In this document: one piece after another, positions 33,728 through 43,442 of the stretch
Position numbering within the stretch: position 1 is the stretch's first letter
Layout of the letters: the number at the start of each line of letters is the position of its first letter
DNA from: Filifactor villosus
GTDB taxonomy: Bacteria > Bacillota > Clostridia > Peptostreptococcales > Filifactoraceae
Assembly (NCBI RefSeq): GCF_042652965.1
Contig: NZ_JBHSHL010000014.1
Coordinates: 233,584-297,583, forward strand
DNA length: 64,000 nucleotides
Reading direction: 5' to 3'
Program-made: the position numbers and the translations under genes
The notes under the pieces: model-generated
What the model was told of the DNA's origin: nothing
Database searches by the model: none
What the model saw: only the letters and a program-made list of their open reading frames with translations

Positions 33728-35503
33728 ATGTTACGCGGTATTGTGGAACAGGAGGGAGTCTCAAAAGAAAAGCTGGAAGCAAAACAGGCCCGGATTCAAG
33801 AACAAGCTCTTAAACGTTTCCTTGAAAGCTCTTCCAAAAAAGACTCTTCCCTCGAAACAAAAGATCTTAAGAGCGGTTCTTTGCATTTGAGAAAAAAAAT
33901 CCTCAATGATTACGACTCCATTGCCATTGAACGGCTCATAGGAAAAAGCGACCTCTTTCCTATCTCCTACCTCCAGATCGGAACCAACTCGGGAAACTCC
34001 ATCTGTCGCATCCAAATACGTGATCTCAAAGGAAGTTTGATCGGTTCGGGAACCGGATTTTTAGTATCGCAAAACGTGCTGATGACCAACAACCACGTCA
34101 TTGACTGCGTCCAGACCGCCCTGAACTCCCTTGCCGAGTTCAACTATCAGGACGACGAAAACTTTATGCCCTGCCCCACCTACACCTATCGTTTGGATCC
34201 CGATCAACTCTTTATTACGGATGAGCATCTCGACTTTACTTTGGTCGCACTCAAAGATAATCCCTCGTGCGAAAAACATCCTGAAGACTTCGGTCATCTC
34301 AAACTGATCCCCGAAGCAGGTAAGATCCTTGAGGGAGAATATGTATCCATCATCCAACACCCCAACGGAGGACCCAAGTCCGTAACAATAAGAGAAAACA
34401 AAGTCAGTTCGATCTTTGACGACTTCGTCCACTACCTCACGGACACCGAACCCGGCTCCTCAGGCTCTCCTGTATTCAATGACCAGTGGATCGTCGTAGC
34501 TCTGCATCACTCAGGAGTACCTGATCCCAACAAGAAAAACGCATGGATCGGAAACGAAGGCATACGTATCAGTGCCATCTCAAACTTTATCGCAGAGAAG
34601 TACAACTCCCTCTCTGAAGGAGAAAAAAGGCTTCTGGATGAGGTGTTCCCAAAACTTAATGTTCACAACGAAAAACCCGAGCCTGTCGAACCCTCTCCTT
34701 CTTCAAGTGACAGTGGATACGACAGCGCGTTTCTGGGTTCGAAATACAAAGTAGACCTTCCAAAACTCTCTACCGAGATGGAAAAAGACGTCTCCCGTAT
34801 GGACAATGGAAGCTATGTTTTGGACTATACCCACTTTTCGATCGTTATGTGCCGTTCGCGTTGCCTTGCCTACTTCACGGCAGTAAACATTGACGGAAAA
34901 CAGGCCGTCAACATCAAGAGGGGAGGAGATAGTTGGAACTTCGATCCCAGGATACCCAAGAACGTACAGTATGGAAACGACCTCTATGCAAAGAACGACT
35001 TGGATCGCGGTCACCTCGTAAGAAGACTCGATCCCGTCTGGGGAGATAAGGCCAAGCAGGCAAATGACGATACCTTCCATTTCACGAACAGCTCACCCCA
35101 ACACAAGAACCTGAATCAAAAGATCTGGCTTGAATTGGAAAACTACCTTCTGCAAAATGCAGTCAACCACAATCTCAAGGTTTCCGTCTTTACAGGTCCG
35201 GTCTTCCGCAGCGATGATATGGTCTATCGCGGAAAATTCAAGATTCCCGCTGAATTTTGGAAGGTTGCGGTCATGGTCAAAGACAACGGAGAACTGTCGG
35301 CGACCGCCTACCTCCAAACCCAGAAAAATATGATCGAAAACCTCGAATTCGCTTACGGAGAATACAAGACCTACCAAATCCCCGTTGCTCGTGTAGAGGA
35401 AATTACCGGTTTGGACTTCGGAACACTCTCCGAGCACGACCCCATTGCAAACATCGAAGCAGCAGGTTTGCTCATCAATGCTCCCGAACATATCAAATTG
35501 TAA
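33728..35503 (+). CDS. Trypsin-like serine protease fused to a NUC1-type DNA/RNA non-specific endonuclease
   Basis: A 591-residue protein without signal peptide or membrane helix, so probably cytoplasmic. Residues 1-60 are a charged helical leader. Residues about 80-290 are a V8/trypsin-like protease: TNNHVID (His123), LDFTLVAL (Asp169), GSSGSP (Ser245). After a Pro/Ser linker (about 315-335), residues 345-575 are an EndoG/NUC1-type nuclease with DRGH (426-429) and the metal-binding NxxxW region (Asn463). All catalytic residues are present. ATG 33728 has AAAGGAG eight bases upstream. It is first in a two-gene unit with a papain-like peptidase. Fusions of proteases to nucleases are known in bacterial conflict systems; the role here is inferred. 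Confidence 0.9.
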   Translation: MLRGIVEQEGVSKEKLEAKQARIQEQALKRFLESSSKKDSSLETKDLKSGSLHLRKKILNDYDSIAIERLIGKSDLFPISYLQIGTNSGNSICRIQIRDLKGSLIGSGTGFLVSQNVLMTNNHVIDCVQTALNSLAEFNYQDDENFMPCPTYTYRLDPDQLFITDEHLDFTLVALKDNPSCEKHPEDFGHLKLIPEAGKILEGEYVSIIQHPNGGPKSVTIRENKVSSIFDDFVHYLTDTEPGSSGSPVFNDQWIVVALHHSGVPDPNKKNAWIGNEGIRISAISNFIAEKYNSLSEGEKRLLDEVFPKLNVHNEKPEPVEPSPSSSDSGYDSAFLGSKYKVDLPKLSTEMEKDVSRMDNGSYVLDYTHFSIVMCRSRCLAYFTAVNIDGKQAVNIKRGGDSWNFDPRIPKNVQYGNDLYAKNDLDRGHLVRRLDPVWGDKAKQANDDTFHFTNSSPQHKNLNQKIWLELENYLLQNAVNHNLKVSVFTGPVFRSDDMVYRGKFKIPAEFWKVAVMVKDNGELSATAYLQTQKNMIENLEFAYGEYKTYQIPVARVEEITGLDFGTLSEHDPIANIEAAGLLINAPEHIKL

Positions 35504-35518
35504 AAGAAAGGTTGAATT

Positions 35519-36487
35519 ATGAAGGTATATCCGTCTTGTAACGTGTATGATACGTATAGAAAACGAAGATTTTTAAAGGGCGAGAAGGCCGGCGAACCTC
35601 TTTCCACAGGTTGGCTTCCTCCCCTCCCCGATATGAGAGATTACTCGGATGAACACCCTGTCATCTCCGAACTCGCTATGAAGCTGGGTATCGACGGAAC
35701 CCAAACCAAGGGGGACCTGCCTCGCAGCGTCGACCTTAGAGAATGGTGCTCCCCCGTAGAAGACCAGCTTACTCTTGGTTCCTGCACGGCAAATGCCGCC
35801 GTCGGTATGGTTGAATACTTCCAAAAAAGAGCTTACGGAATCCATATCGAAGGTTCAAGACTCTTTGTATATAAGGCGACAAGAAAACTCATGCTCTCCG
35901 AAGGAGACTCGGGTGCATGGCTTCGCTCGACCATGGGTGCCCTCGTACTGTTCGGAGTTCCTGACGAAAAATACTTTCCTTATACCCTTGACGGAAAAAA
36001 TGTAAATCCCGATTGGGACTGTGAACCCGACAGCTTCCTGTATTCTCTCGCCAACCACTACTCCGCCGTCAACTACTTCTGTCATGACCCTTTAGGTAAA
36101 AAAACGACAAAAAAAGATGTTCTCAAAACCGTAAAGACCTACTTGGCTGCGGGCATTCCCTCCATGTTCGGCTTCTTCGGTTTCCCTTCCTTCGAGGACT
36201 CGGACGCTCCCGGCTCCATCCCCTACCCCTGCAAAAACGAACAGGCGGAATGGGGTCATGCCGTAATGGCGGTGGGCTATGACGACAACAAAGTCATCGT
36301 CAACACCCGTTGCAAGAAAAAAACCAAGGGCGCTCTGATGATCCGCAACTCTTGGGGAAGATCCTGGGGACAGGACGGCTATGGCTGGATTCCCTATGAC
36401 TATGTATTGGACGGACTGGCAGAGGACTTCTGGTCCATTCTTTCCATGGAATGGGTCGATACCGAACAATTCGGACTGGATAAATAG
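35519..36487 (+). CDS. C1A (papain-like) cysteine peptidase
   Basis: A 322-residue peptidase with no signal peptide and almost no propeptide. Catalytic residues are Gln83 and Cys89 in EDQLTLGSC, His247 in WGHAVMAVGY and Asn277 in IRNSWG. The sequence has the extra features of bacterial C1A proteins (SVDLREWCSPVEDQ, GALMIRNSWG). It starts 15 bp after the protease-nuclease gene with AAAGG as ribosome binding site and ends before a strong terminator. Being intracellular and next to a protease-nuclease fusion, it may cut, activate or restrain that protein, or be a second effector. This is inference. Confidence 0.9.
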   Translation: MKVYPSCNVYDTYRKRRFLKGEKAGEPLSTGWLPPLPDMRDYSDEHPVISELAMKLGIDGTQTKGDLPRSVDLREWCSPVEDQLTLGSCTANAAVGMVEYFQKRAYGIHIEGSRLFVYKATRKLMLSEGDSGAWLRSTMGALVLFGVPDEKYFPYTLDGKNVNPDWDCEPDSFLYSLANHYSAVNYFCHDPLGKKTTKKDVLKTVKTYLAAGIPSMFGFFGFPSFEDSDAPGSIPYPCKNEQAEWGHAVMAVGYDDNKVIVNTRCKKKTKGALMIRNSWGRSWGQDGYGWIPYDYVLDGLAEDFWSILSMEWVDTEQFGLDK

Positions 36488-36536
36488 GGCGGAAAAACAG
36501 AAGATAGATAACAGCCATTATTACAACCCTCATGAT

Positions 36537-36577
36537 AAAAAGACAAGAGCCGATGACACCGGTCCTTGTCTTTTTTG
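36537..36577 (+). terminator. Terminator of the protease-nuclease/cysteine peptidase operon
   Basis: AAAAAGACAAG and CTTGTCTTTTTT form an 11 bp stem with an internal CCG/CGG pair and a T run. The symmetrical A/T tails would also serve lplA from the other side. Confidence 0.85.
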
Positions 36578-36584
36578 TATTCTC

Positions 36585-37580
36585 CTATTCAAAGAACAGC
36601 TCTGCCAGATCCTTTGCTTCAGTCTGCCCGAAATACTTCACAAGCTCAAAGTCTCCAAGAACAGCCTCGATCGACTTTTTGTCGTAATCCGCACCTTCCA
36701 GAGCCTTGGATATCTCCGCAACATCCTCGGTTCCGAAGAAGTCGCCGAGGATTACGACATCCTTGAGCTTGCCTCCTACGATATTCGTCGAGATCTCGAC
36801 CCAACCGAAGGGAAACTTCGCCCCGTTGGAAAAACTTCCCTTCGGCGACTGTCCCCAGTTCCACTCCTTACGTCCGAAACGGCTCTCCTTGATCTTTAAG
36901 ATCTCCTGACGGTCTTTCTCCATCAGCTTGTACTCCCTAGGCTCCTCGCCGAATTGCCTGAAGATCTCCTTGAGCAACAACGCCTTGAAATCATCGACAT
37001 CCTTCTCCATTCCAAGATAGGGTTTGATATTGGTGACACGCGCTTTGACCGAGGCGATCCCCTTGGTCACAAGCTTCTCCGGACGAACATTGAGGGCGGA
37101 TGCGAGGGATTCCATCTTCACATCGAACAAAATACAACCGTTGGAGAGGACGCGTCCCTTCCATATCGACTGAGAGGCTCCGATCACCTTTTTGCCGTCG
37201 ACCGTAATATCGTTTCGTCCCGATAGTTCCGCCTCAACTCCCATCGCACGAAGAGCTGCCACAATCGGCTTGTAGTAAATCGAAAAATCGATCTTCCCCT
37301 TTGCCTGGTCTTTCGTAACAAACGAGAAATTCAAATTCCCCAAATCATGATACACCGCGCCACCCCCGGTGATCCTGCGAACCACCTTGACCTCGTTGGC
37401 TTCGATGTAGTCCCGATTGATTTCCGCCCATGCGTTCTGGTTCTTTCCTATAATAACGGCAGGTCCGTTCTGCCAAAGCGTTACATACTCCTCTTCTTCC
37501 AAAGGAAGATACTTAAACAGATATTCTTCAAATGAAAGATTGTATTCCGGATCAAAAGAATGAGATTCTACATATAACAT
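36585..37580 (-). CDS. lplA: Lipoate-protein ligase A
   Basis: A 331-residue ligase that activates lipoate with ATP and attaches it to GcvH and similar acceptors. It shows RRITGGGAVYHDLGN (the lipoyl-AMP binding loop), the Lys in GRNDITVDGKKVIG, and a C-terminal accessory domain from about residue 245. The open frame runs further upstream, but ATG 37580 has AAGGAGACG before it and overlaps the lipoamide dehydrogenase stop by one base, so it is the true start. Placing it beside gcv and dld shows that lipoate for GcvH is scavenged; no lipA/lipB was seen here. Confidence 0.94.
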   Translation of the reverse strand: MLYVESHSFDPEYNLSFEEYLFKYLPLEEEEYVTLWQNGPAVIIGKNQNAWAEINRDYIEANEVKVVRRITGGGAVYHDLGNLNFSFVTKDQAKGKIDFSIYYKPIVAALRAMGVEAELSGRNDITVDGKKVIGASQSIWKGRVLSNGCILFDVKMESLASALNVRPEKLVTKGIASVKARVTNIKPYLGMEKDVDDFKALLLKEIFRQFGEEPREYKLMEKDRQEILKIKESRFGRKEWNWGQSPKGSFSNGAKFPFGWVEISTNIVGGKLKDVVILGDFFGTEDVAEISKALEGADYDKKSIEAVLGDFELVKYFGQTEAKDLAELFFE

Positions 37581-38992
37581 TATTTTCGTCTCCTTGCCGG
37601 CGCAATATGGATCGCCTTTCCAAAAATTCCTGCTGTAGCTTCCGCAACAGTCTCTGAAAGTGTAGGATGTGCATGGATGGCTCTCAAGACATCCTTGACT
37701 CCCATGTTGTTTGCAATTGCCAAAGTACATTCCGATATCAGATCATTGGCATGAGGACCCAGGATGTGTGCTCCAAGCAATTTCCCCTCCGGTGTTGACA
37801 AGATCTTTACAAGTCCATCGCCCTCACCCAGAGAAAGCGCCTTACCGTTGGCCGCAAAGTTGAACTTGGATGCCTTGTACTCCATCCCCGATTCCTTGAG
37901 TTCTTCTTCGGTAAAACCGACGTGAGCAACCTCGTTGAGGGTGAAAACACAGTTGGGATACGCCTTCATATCAATATCCGGCTCATGCCCCATAAGGTAC
38001 TCCGCAACCGCCTCTCCCTGTGCACTTGCCACATGTGCAAGTTGAGGATTGTCCTTGACCACATCGCCGATTGCATAGATGCCTTCCACATTCGTCTCGA
38101 AGTTCTCGTTGATAAAGATCCCCTTCTCATCGTGCTCCACTCCCAAGGTCTCAAGATTCAAACCGTCGTACACCGGCCCTCTTCCGCTTGCGATCAGGAC
38201 ATAGTCGCCTACGACTTCCACTGTCTCGTCCTTACTCTTGTATTGAGCGACTACGCGAAGAGCATCCCCTTCTTTTTTGATCTCCTTTGCACGGATATCG
38301 TTATACGCTTCAATCCCCTGCTTTTTCAACAGCGGAAACAGCCTTCTTCCGATCTCCTTGTCCGCATTCTTCAAGATCCTCGATGCAAGAAGGATGACAT
38401 GGCTTCCAAGCTCCTGATAAATACTTGCAAACTCAAGACCTATCACACCGCCTCCCACGACGATAAGGGTCTTGGGTACCTCCCTCAGTGCCAGCAGTTC
38501 ATCGGAGGTGATGACCCCTTCCAAGTCCACTCCCTGTGTTTCGGTCATCTCTGGACGGCTTCCGGTCGCAATGACAACGGCATCGGTCTCAACGCTCTCC
38601 TTCTGTCCGTCCGCAGTCAGGATATCCACCCGATCCTTACTTACGATATTCGCCTCTCCGCAAACAAGACGAATATTGGGATAACTTCCGATCAGCTGAT
38701 TGATCCCTCCTACCAAGGTATCGACGATTTTTGCCCTTCTCTCGTACAAACGTTCTCCGTCGACTTCGGCTTCTCCGATACCAAAGATGGCAAACTCCTT
38801 GCCCTTCTTGAGCTGATGCATCAACTCCGCCGTTTTGTAAAGCGTCTTGGTCGGAATACATCCCCTATTTAAACAAGTTCCTCCCAGTCGATCCTTCTCG
38901 ACCAAAATGACCTCGGCTCCCAACTGAGCTGCTCGAATCGCAGCGACATAACCTCCGGGACCTCCTCCGATCACTGTAATTGTTTTTGACAT
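37580..38992 (-). CDS. lpdA: Dihydrolipoyl dehydrogenase (glycine cleavage L-protein)
   Basis: A 470-residue FAD disulfide oxidoreductase that reoxidises the lipoyl arm of GcvH with NAD+. It shows GGGPGGYVAAIRAA (FAD), GGTCLNRGCIPTK (redox Cys pair), VVGGGVIGLEFA (NAD), YAIGDV, and the C-terminal catalytic HAHPTLSE. The length is normal. It is preceded by a terminator-like hairpin after gcvPB, so part of its transcription may depend on read-through from the gcv operon. It is coupled to lplA downstream. Confidence 0.96.
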   Translation of the reverse strand: MSKTITVIGGGPGGYVAAIRAAQLGAEVILVEKDRLGGTCLNRGCIPTKTLYKTAELMHQLKKGKEFAIFGIGEAEVDGERLYERRAKIVDTLVGGINQLIGSYPNIRLVCGEANIVSKDRVDILTADGQKESVETDAVVIATGSRPEMTETQGVDLEGVITSDELLALREVPKTLIVVGGGVIGLEFASIYQELGSHVILLASRILKNADKEIGRRLFPLLKKQGIEAYNDIRAKEIKKEGDALRVVAQYKSKDETVEVVGDYVLIASGRGPVYDGLNLETLGVEHDEKGIFINENFETNVEGIYAIGDVVKDNPQLAHVASAQGEAVAEYLMGHEPDIDMKAYPNCVFTLNEVAHVGFTEEELKESGMEYKASKFNFAANGKALSLGEGDGLVKILSTPEGKLLGAHILGPHANDLISECTLAIANNMGVKDVLRAIHAHPTLSETVAEATAGIFGKAIHIAPARRRK

Positions 38993-39009
38993 TAGTTCCT
39001 CCTGTATCC

Positions 39010-39040
39010 AAAAACGGAGAGGAGCCTCAACCCCTCTCCG
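39010..39040 (-). terminator. Terminator/attenuator between gcvPB and lpdA
   Basis: On the minus strand CGGAGAGG (39040-39033) pairs with CCTCTCCG (39022-39015), followed by TTTTTGG. It can end the gcvT-H-PA-PB transcript or set a lower level for lpdA-lplA. Confidence 0.8.
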
Positions 39041-39047
39041 AATATCG

Positions 39048-40499
39048 TTATTCTTTTATATACTTCAAAATCGGGTTACGCGCCGCCAAAGTCTCGTCCG
39101 GTCTTCTTACCAAGGTGCTGTGAGGCGCTTTTTTAAGCTCCTCCGGATTTTCCTTCGCTTCTTTTGCAATCTCCTTCATCGCTGCAATAAAAGCATCGAG
39201 GGTCTCTTTGCTCTCGGTCTCCGTCGGCTCTACCATCAACGCTTCGTGTACAATCAACGGGAAGTAGATCGTCGGGGGATGGAAGCCCTTATCCATCAAG
39301 CGTTTTGCAACATCGAGAGTAGATACCTGACCGTCCGCATTGTCTTTAAGTCCTGCAAACACACACTCATGCTTGCAAACTCGGTCAAACGAGATCTTGT
39401 AGTCCTCCTTCAAACTCTCCTTGATATAGTTGGCATTCAGAACGGCAATCGTAGATGCTTCCTTAAGTCCGTCACAACCCATCATCAAAATATAGGTGTA
39501 TGCACGCACCATCATTGCAAAATGTCCTTGAAAGTCTTTTACTCGTCCCATGGAGTTCGGCATATCATATTCAAGATAGTACTTGTCATCTTTTTTCTCC
39601 ACCGTCGGCTTGGGAAGGAAGGGCACAAGCAACTCCTTTACCCCCACCGGACCGCATCCGGGACCTCCACCGCCGTGAGGTGTCGTAAAAGTCTTGTGGA
39701 TATTGAGATGGACGACATCAAATCCCATATCTCCGGGCCTTGCATGGCCCATGATGGCATTTGCATTCGCTCCGTCGTAGTACACAAGTCCTCCTGCCTG
39801 ATGGATGATATCCGTAATCTCTTCAATATGTGTCTCAAAAATCCCCACCGTGTTGGGATTGGTAAGCATCAACGCACAGGTATCCTCTCCTACCACCGCC
39901 TTGAGAGATTCGATATCGACCAAACCGTTCTCATCGGACTTGACCTCAATAACGCTGCAACCTGCCATAACGGCGGTAGCCGGGTTGGTTCCGTGGGCAC
40001 TGTCCGGCACAATGACCTTATCCCTCTTCACATCCCCACGATGCTCATGATACGCCTTGATGATATTGACACCGGTAAACTCTCCGTGTGCTCCCGCTGC
40101 CGGATTAAGAGTCATCTTGTCCATCCCCGTAATCTCACAAAGAGAACGATCCAACTCATACATCAGACGAAGAGCTCCTTGAACGGTCTCTTCTTCCTGA
40201 AGAGGATGCAGGTTCACAAACCCTTCCAGCCTTGCCATCTGCTCGTTAATCTTGGGATTGTACTTCATCGTACAGGAACCCAAAGGATAGAAACCCGTGT
40301 CGATCCCGAAGTTCTTATGCGACAGATTCGTATAGTGGCGGATGATATCCAACTCGAACAGTTCGGGAAAATCAAGCTCTTCCTCTCGCAAAAACTCCTG
40401 CGGAATCGCCTTTGTCTCCGGTACATCCAACTCCGGCAGAGAATATGCCTTACGACCTTCTACGGAAAGGTCAAAAATCAATTTATCGTAATTTTTCAT
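39048..40499 (-). CDS. gcvPB: Glycine dehydrogenase (decarboxylating) subunit 2
   Basis: A 483-residue PLP subunit of the split P-protein. The PLP lysine is in NIHKTFTTPHGGGGPG; the binding-loop pattern DSAHGTNPATAVMAG and YYDGANANAIMG fit. With GcvPA it decarboxylates glycine and transfers the aminomethyl group to lipoyl-GcvH. The start overlaps the gcvPA stop by one base, so the subunits are made together. The length and all hallmark motifs are normal. Confidence 0.97.
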   Translation of the reverse strand: MKNYDKLIFDLSVEGRKAYSLPELDVPETKAIPQEFLREEELDFPELFELDIIRHYTNLSHKNFGIDTGFYPLGSCTMKYNPKINEQMARLEGFVNLHPLQEEETVQGALRLMYELDRSLCEITGMDKMTLNPAAGAHGEFTGVNIIKAYHEHRGDVKRDKVIVPDSAHGTNPATAVMAGCSVIEVKSDENGLVDIESLKAVVGEDTCALMLTNPNTVGIFETHIEEITDIIHQAGGLVYYDGANANAIMGHARPGDMGFDVVHLNIHKTFTTPHGGGGPGCGPVGVKELLVPFLPKPTVEKKDDKYYLEYDMPNSMGRVKDFQGHFAMMVRAYTYILMMGCDGLKEASTIAVLNANYIKESLKEDYKISFDRVCKHECVFAGLKDNADGQVSTLDVAKRLMDKGFHPPTIYFPLIVHEALMVEPTETESKETLDAFIAAMKEIAKEAKENPEELKKAPHSTLVRRPDETLAARNPILKYIKE

Positions 40500-41842
40500 T
40501 AGATCCCCTCCAATACTTCACATAGACGGTCGATTTCTTCCTTGGTACGCTTTTCCGTTACCGCATAAAGAATCGCATTTTCATACTCCGGGAAGCTTCT
40601 TCCAAGGGGATATCCACCCATGATCCCCGCATCCAACAGAGCCTTGTTGATCTTAGCAGGCTCAATGTCGCTTGTAAGAGCAAATTCCATAAAGAACGGA
40701 TGGTGGAACAGGGGGTTGAACTTTCCGCTTGCGGTCAGCTTCTCAAACGCATAATGCGCTTTGGACGTCGCCTGAAGCCCGACTTCACGCATTCCCCGTT
40801 TACCCATGGTACACATATAAATCGTCGCCGCCAATGTCATCAGACCTTGATTGGTACAAATATTGGAGGTCGCCTTCTCACGGCGGATATGCTGTTCTCT
40901 CGCCGCCAACGTCAACACGAACGCACGCTTCTGATCCAGATCCACGGTCTGTCCGACAAGACGTCCGGGCAACTTTCTCATATAGGCTTCCTTGGAGGCA
41001 ATAATTCCGAGGTAAGGTCCTCCGTAGTTCAGTGCAAGACCGAGTCCCTGTGCCTCTCCGACCACCACATCCACTCCGTATTCCGCCGGAGGCTTCAACA
41101 AACCGAGAGCAAACGGATCCGTAGCCAAGATCATCGCACACTTCTTCACGCCGTGAGCAATCTCGGTCGCCTTCTCGACATCTTCCAGGCATCCGAAGAA
41201 GTTGGGGCTTTGAAGAATGACCCCCGCTGTATTGGCAGTAATTTTCTTTTCCAGATCATTCAGGTCGGTCACCCCGTCTGTAATATCAACCTCGATCAAA
41301 GTGATCGCCTGTCCGTGGCAGTAGGTCTTGAGAATCTCCATAGCCTGCGGATTGATGCTCTTGGAAACCACAATCTCTTTTCTTCGAGCATAGTTGCAAG
41401 CCATAATCGCCGCCTCCGCATAAGAGGTTCCCCCGTCATAGAGGGAGGCATTTGCCACATCCATCCCCGTCAACCTTGTAATCAACGTCTGGAACTCAAA
41501 CACATATTGAAGTGTTCCCTGACTGATCTCCGGCTGATAGGGCGTATATGCCGTATAGTATTCCGAACGTGAGATTAGAGCATCTACGATAGAAGGAATA
41601 TAGTGATCGTAAGCTCCTCCACCGAGGAAGCAGGTCAGATCGTGTACCCCTTTGTTCTGTGACGCACACTCCTTCATCCACTTGACCACTTCCAACTCAT
41701 TCTTGTGTTTGGGAAGATTCAAATCCTTCGTTAAGCGAAATGCAGCAGGGATGTCGTTGAACAGCTCATCGGTTGAGGACAGCCCGATCTTTGCAAGCAT
41801 CTCCTTCTTGTCCGCTTCCGTCGTCGGTATATATGGATACAT
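40499..41842 (-). CDS. gcvPA: Glycine dehydrogenase (decarboxylating) subunit 1
   Basis: A 447-residue partner of GcvPB that lacks the PLP lysine domain. Typical segments are YPYIPTTEADKKEML, FLGGGAYDHYIPS, YTPYQPEISQGTLQ and ASLYDGGTSYAEA. ATG 41842 follows a perfect AAAGGAGGAG; the open frame upstream of it has no support. One base separates its start from the gcvH stop. The split P-protein is the form common in Firmicutes and archaea. Confidence 0.96.
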   Translation of the reverse strand: MYPYIPTTEADKKEMLAKIGLSSTDELFNDIPAAFRLTKDLNLPKHKNELEVVKWMKECASQNKGVHDLTCFLGGGAYDHYIPSIVDALISRSEYYTAYTPYQPEISQGTLQYVFEFQTLITRLTGMDVANASLYDGGTSYAEAAIMACNYARRKEIVVSKSINPQAMEILKTYCHGQAITLIEVDITDGVTDLNDLEKKITANTAGVILQSPNFFGCLEDVEKATEIAHGVKKCAMILATDPFALGLLKPPAEYGVDVVVGEAQGLGLALNYGGPYLGIIASKEAYMRKLPGRLVGQTVDLDQKRAFVLTLAAREQHIRREKATSNICTNQGLMTLAATIYMCTMGKRGMREVGLQATSKAHYAFEKLTASGKFNPLFHHPFFMEFALTSDIEPAKINKALLDAGIMGGYPLGRSFPEYENAILYAVTEKRTKEEIDRLCEVLEGI

Positions 41843-41843
41843 T

Positions 41844-42227
41844 CTACTCCTCCTTTGATGCAAACTCTTCATAAGCTTCGGGGCTCATCAAACCGTCCAG
41901 ATCTCCCGCATCGGAAAGGGCGATCTTGATCATCCAGTTCGCATAGCAATCGCTGTTGACAAGAGCCGGATCGTCGCTCAGTGCCTCATTGACCTCTTCG
42001 ACCGTTCCTCCTGCCGGCATATTTACATCTGCAGCTGTCTTGACCGACTCTACCGATGCAAAGGCCTCTCCCTTTCCGAACTCTTCTCCCTCTCCGGGAA
42101 GCTCCACATAGACGATATCTCCCAGATGACTCTGAGCGAAATCCGTAATACCGATCAGTGCGGAATCTCCCTCCACCTTGATCCATTCATGATCCTGTGT
42201 ATAAAGTAAGCCTTTTTCTATTTTCAT
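41844..42227 (-). CDS. gcvH: Glycine cleavage system H protein
   Basis: A 127-residue lipoyl carrier that shuttles the aminomethyl group between the P, T and L proteins. The lipoylated Lys is in ESVKTAADVN near residue 63, within a standard lipoyl fold (TDFAQSHLGDIVYVELP). It has a strong ribosome binding site (GGGGAGG) and stands 18 bp after gcvT. Confidence 0.97.
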   Translation of the reverse strand: MKIEKGLLYTQDHEWIKVEGDSALIGITDFAQSHLGDIVYVELPGEGEEFGKGEAFASVESVKTAADVNMPAGGTVEEVNEALSDDPALVNSDCYANWMIKIALSDAGDLDGLMSPEAYEEFASKEE

Positions 42228-42245
42228 TGTTTTTCCTCCCCGGAG

Positions 42246-43349
42246 TTATTTACTTTTTGTATTTTTGTTCAAAAATCTCTTCGATATCAACTTCGCTTCG
42301 ACCTCACGGTTTCTTATAAGCACCTTGACCTCGTTGCCAAGCACCGCTTCGTCGGTTTCGACCAACACATTGGCAATCGCTTTTTTGAGAGTGGGGCTCA
42401 AATATCCCGTCGTCACATGGCCGATCTCACGTCCGTCCTTTGCAACCTTCATCCCCTCGCGTGCAATTCCCTTGCCCACAAGCTCAAGCCCGATCAACTT
42501 ACGCTTCACTCCCGCCGCATATTGTTCGCCGAGAGCCTTCTTCCCGATAAAATCTTCCTTGTCCAAGTCAACAAAAAACTTAAAGCCTGCCTCCAACGGC
42601 GTGATCTCTGATGAGATCTCATGACCGTAAAGAGGAAGAGCCGCTTCAAAACGAAGCGTATCGCGACAACCGAGACCGCAAGGCTCCAAATCAAACTCCT
42701 TACCCGCTTCCAAAACTGCAGTCCAAACCTTCACAATCCCTTCACGAGTCGAATAGACCTCAAATCCGTCCTCTCCCGTATATCCCGTTCTGGAGATCAT
42801 ACAATCGACTCCCGCGATCTTGACATTTCGCCTGAATGCAAAGAAAGGAATCGAAGACAGATCATAGTCGGTCAGCTTTTGTAACGTTTTTTCAGCATCC
42901 GGTCCCTGCACCGCAACCTCGCCGGTCTCATCCGAAACATTGGTCACCTCGACATCGAATCCATCCTTGTGATCCAAAATCCATTGATAGTCCTTGTCCA
43001 CGTTCGCGGCATTGACCACCAAATAAATGTCCTCCTCCGATGCCTTATAGGTGAGCAGATCGTCCACCACACCGCCTTGCTCATCGCACAAAAAGCCGTA
43101 GATGACACGACCTTCTCCCAAGGTAAGAATGTTGTTCGTTGTCAGATAGTCTGCAAAACGTCTTGCGTCTTTGCCAAGAAGAGTAATCTCTCCCATGTGT
43201 GAAACATCGAACATTCCGACACGGTTTCGCACCGCCTCGTGTTCTGAAACGAGACCCTTGTACTCCACAGGCAGAAACCAACCTGCATAGTCCACCACCT
43301 TCCCGCCTGCCTTGAGATGCTCCTCATAGAGAGGTGTTTTTTTTGCCAT
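42246..43349 (-). CDS. gcvT: Aminomethyltransferase (glycine cleavage T protein)
   Basis: A 367-residue folate-dependent enzyme that releases ammonia and makes methylene-THF from the GcvH-bound intermediate. It shows GKVVDYAGWFLPVEY, GMFDVSHMGE, SRTGYTGEDGFEVY, GLGCRDTLRFEAALPLYGHE and the C-terminal barrel. It is first in the gcvT-H-PA-PB operon. I chose ATG 43349 because the family starts there; an upstream GTG (43361) stands too close to the AAAGGAGAG site. Confidence 0.96.
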   Translation of the reverse strand: MAKKTPLYEEHLKAGGKVVDYAGWFLPVEYKGLVSEHEAVRNRVGMFDVSHMGEITLLGKDARRFADYLTTNNILTLGEGRVIYGFLCDEQGGVVDDLLTYKASEEDIYLVVNAANVDKDYQWILDHKDGFDVEVTNVSDETGEVAVQGPDAEKTLQKLTDYDLSSIPFFAFRRNVKIAGVDCMISRTGYTGEDGFEVYSTREGIVKVWTAVLEAGKEFDLEPCGLGCRDTLRFEAALPLYGHEISSEITPLEAGFKFFVDLDKEDFIGKKALGEQYAAGVKRKLIGLELVGKGIAREGMKVAKDGREIGHVTTGYLSPTLKKAIANVLVETDEAVLGNEVKVLIRNREVEAKLISKRFLNKNTKSK

Positions 43350-43442
43350 AATTTGTTTCACTCTCCTTTATCTCCCATCGAAGCGATACCCCCTTTCCAC
43401 GGGATATGTATTCGATGTATTCAAATTTTTGTTTCCATTTCT

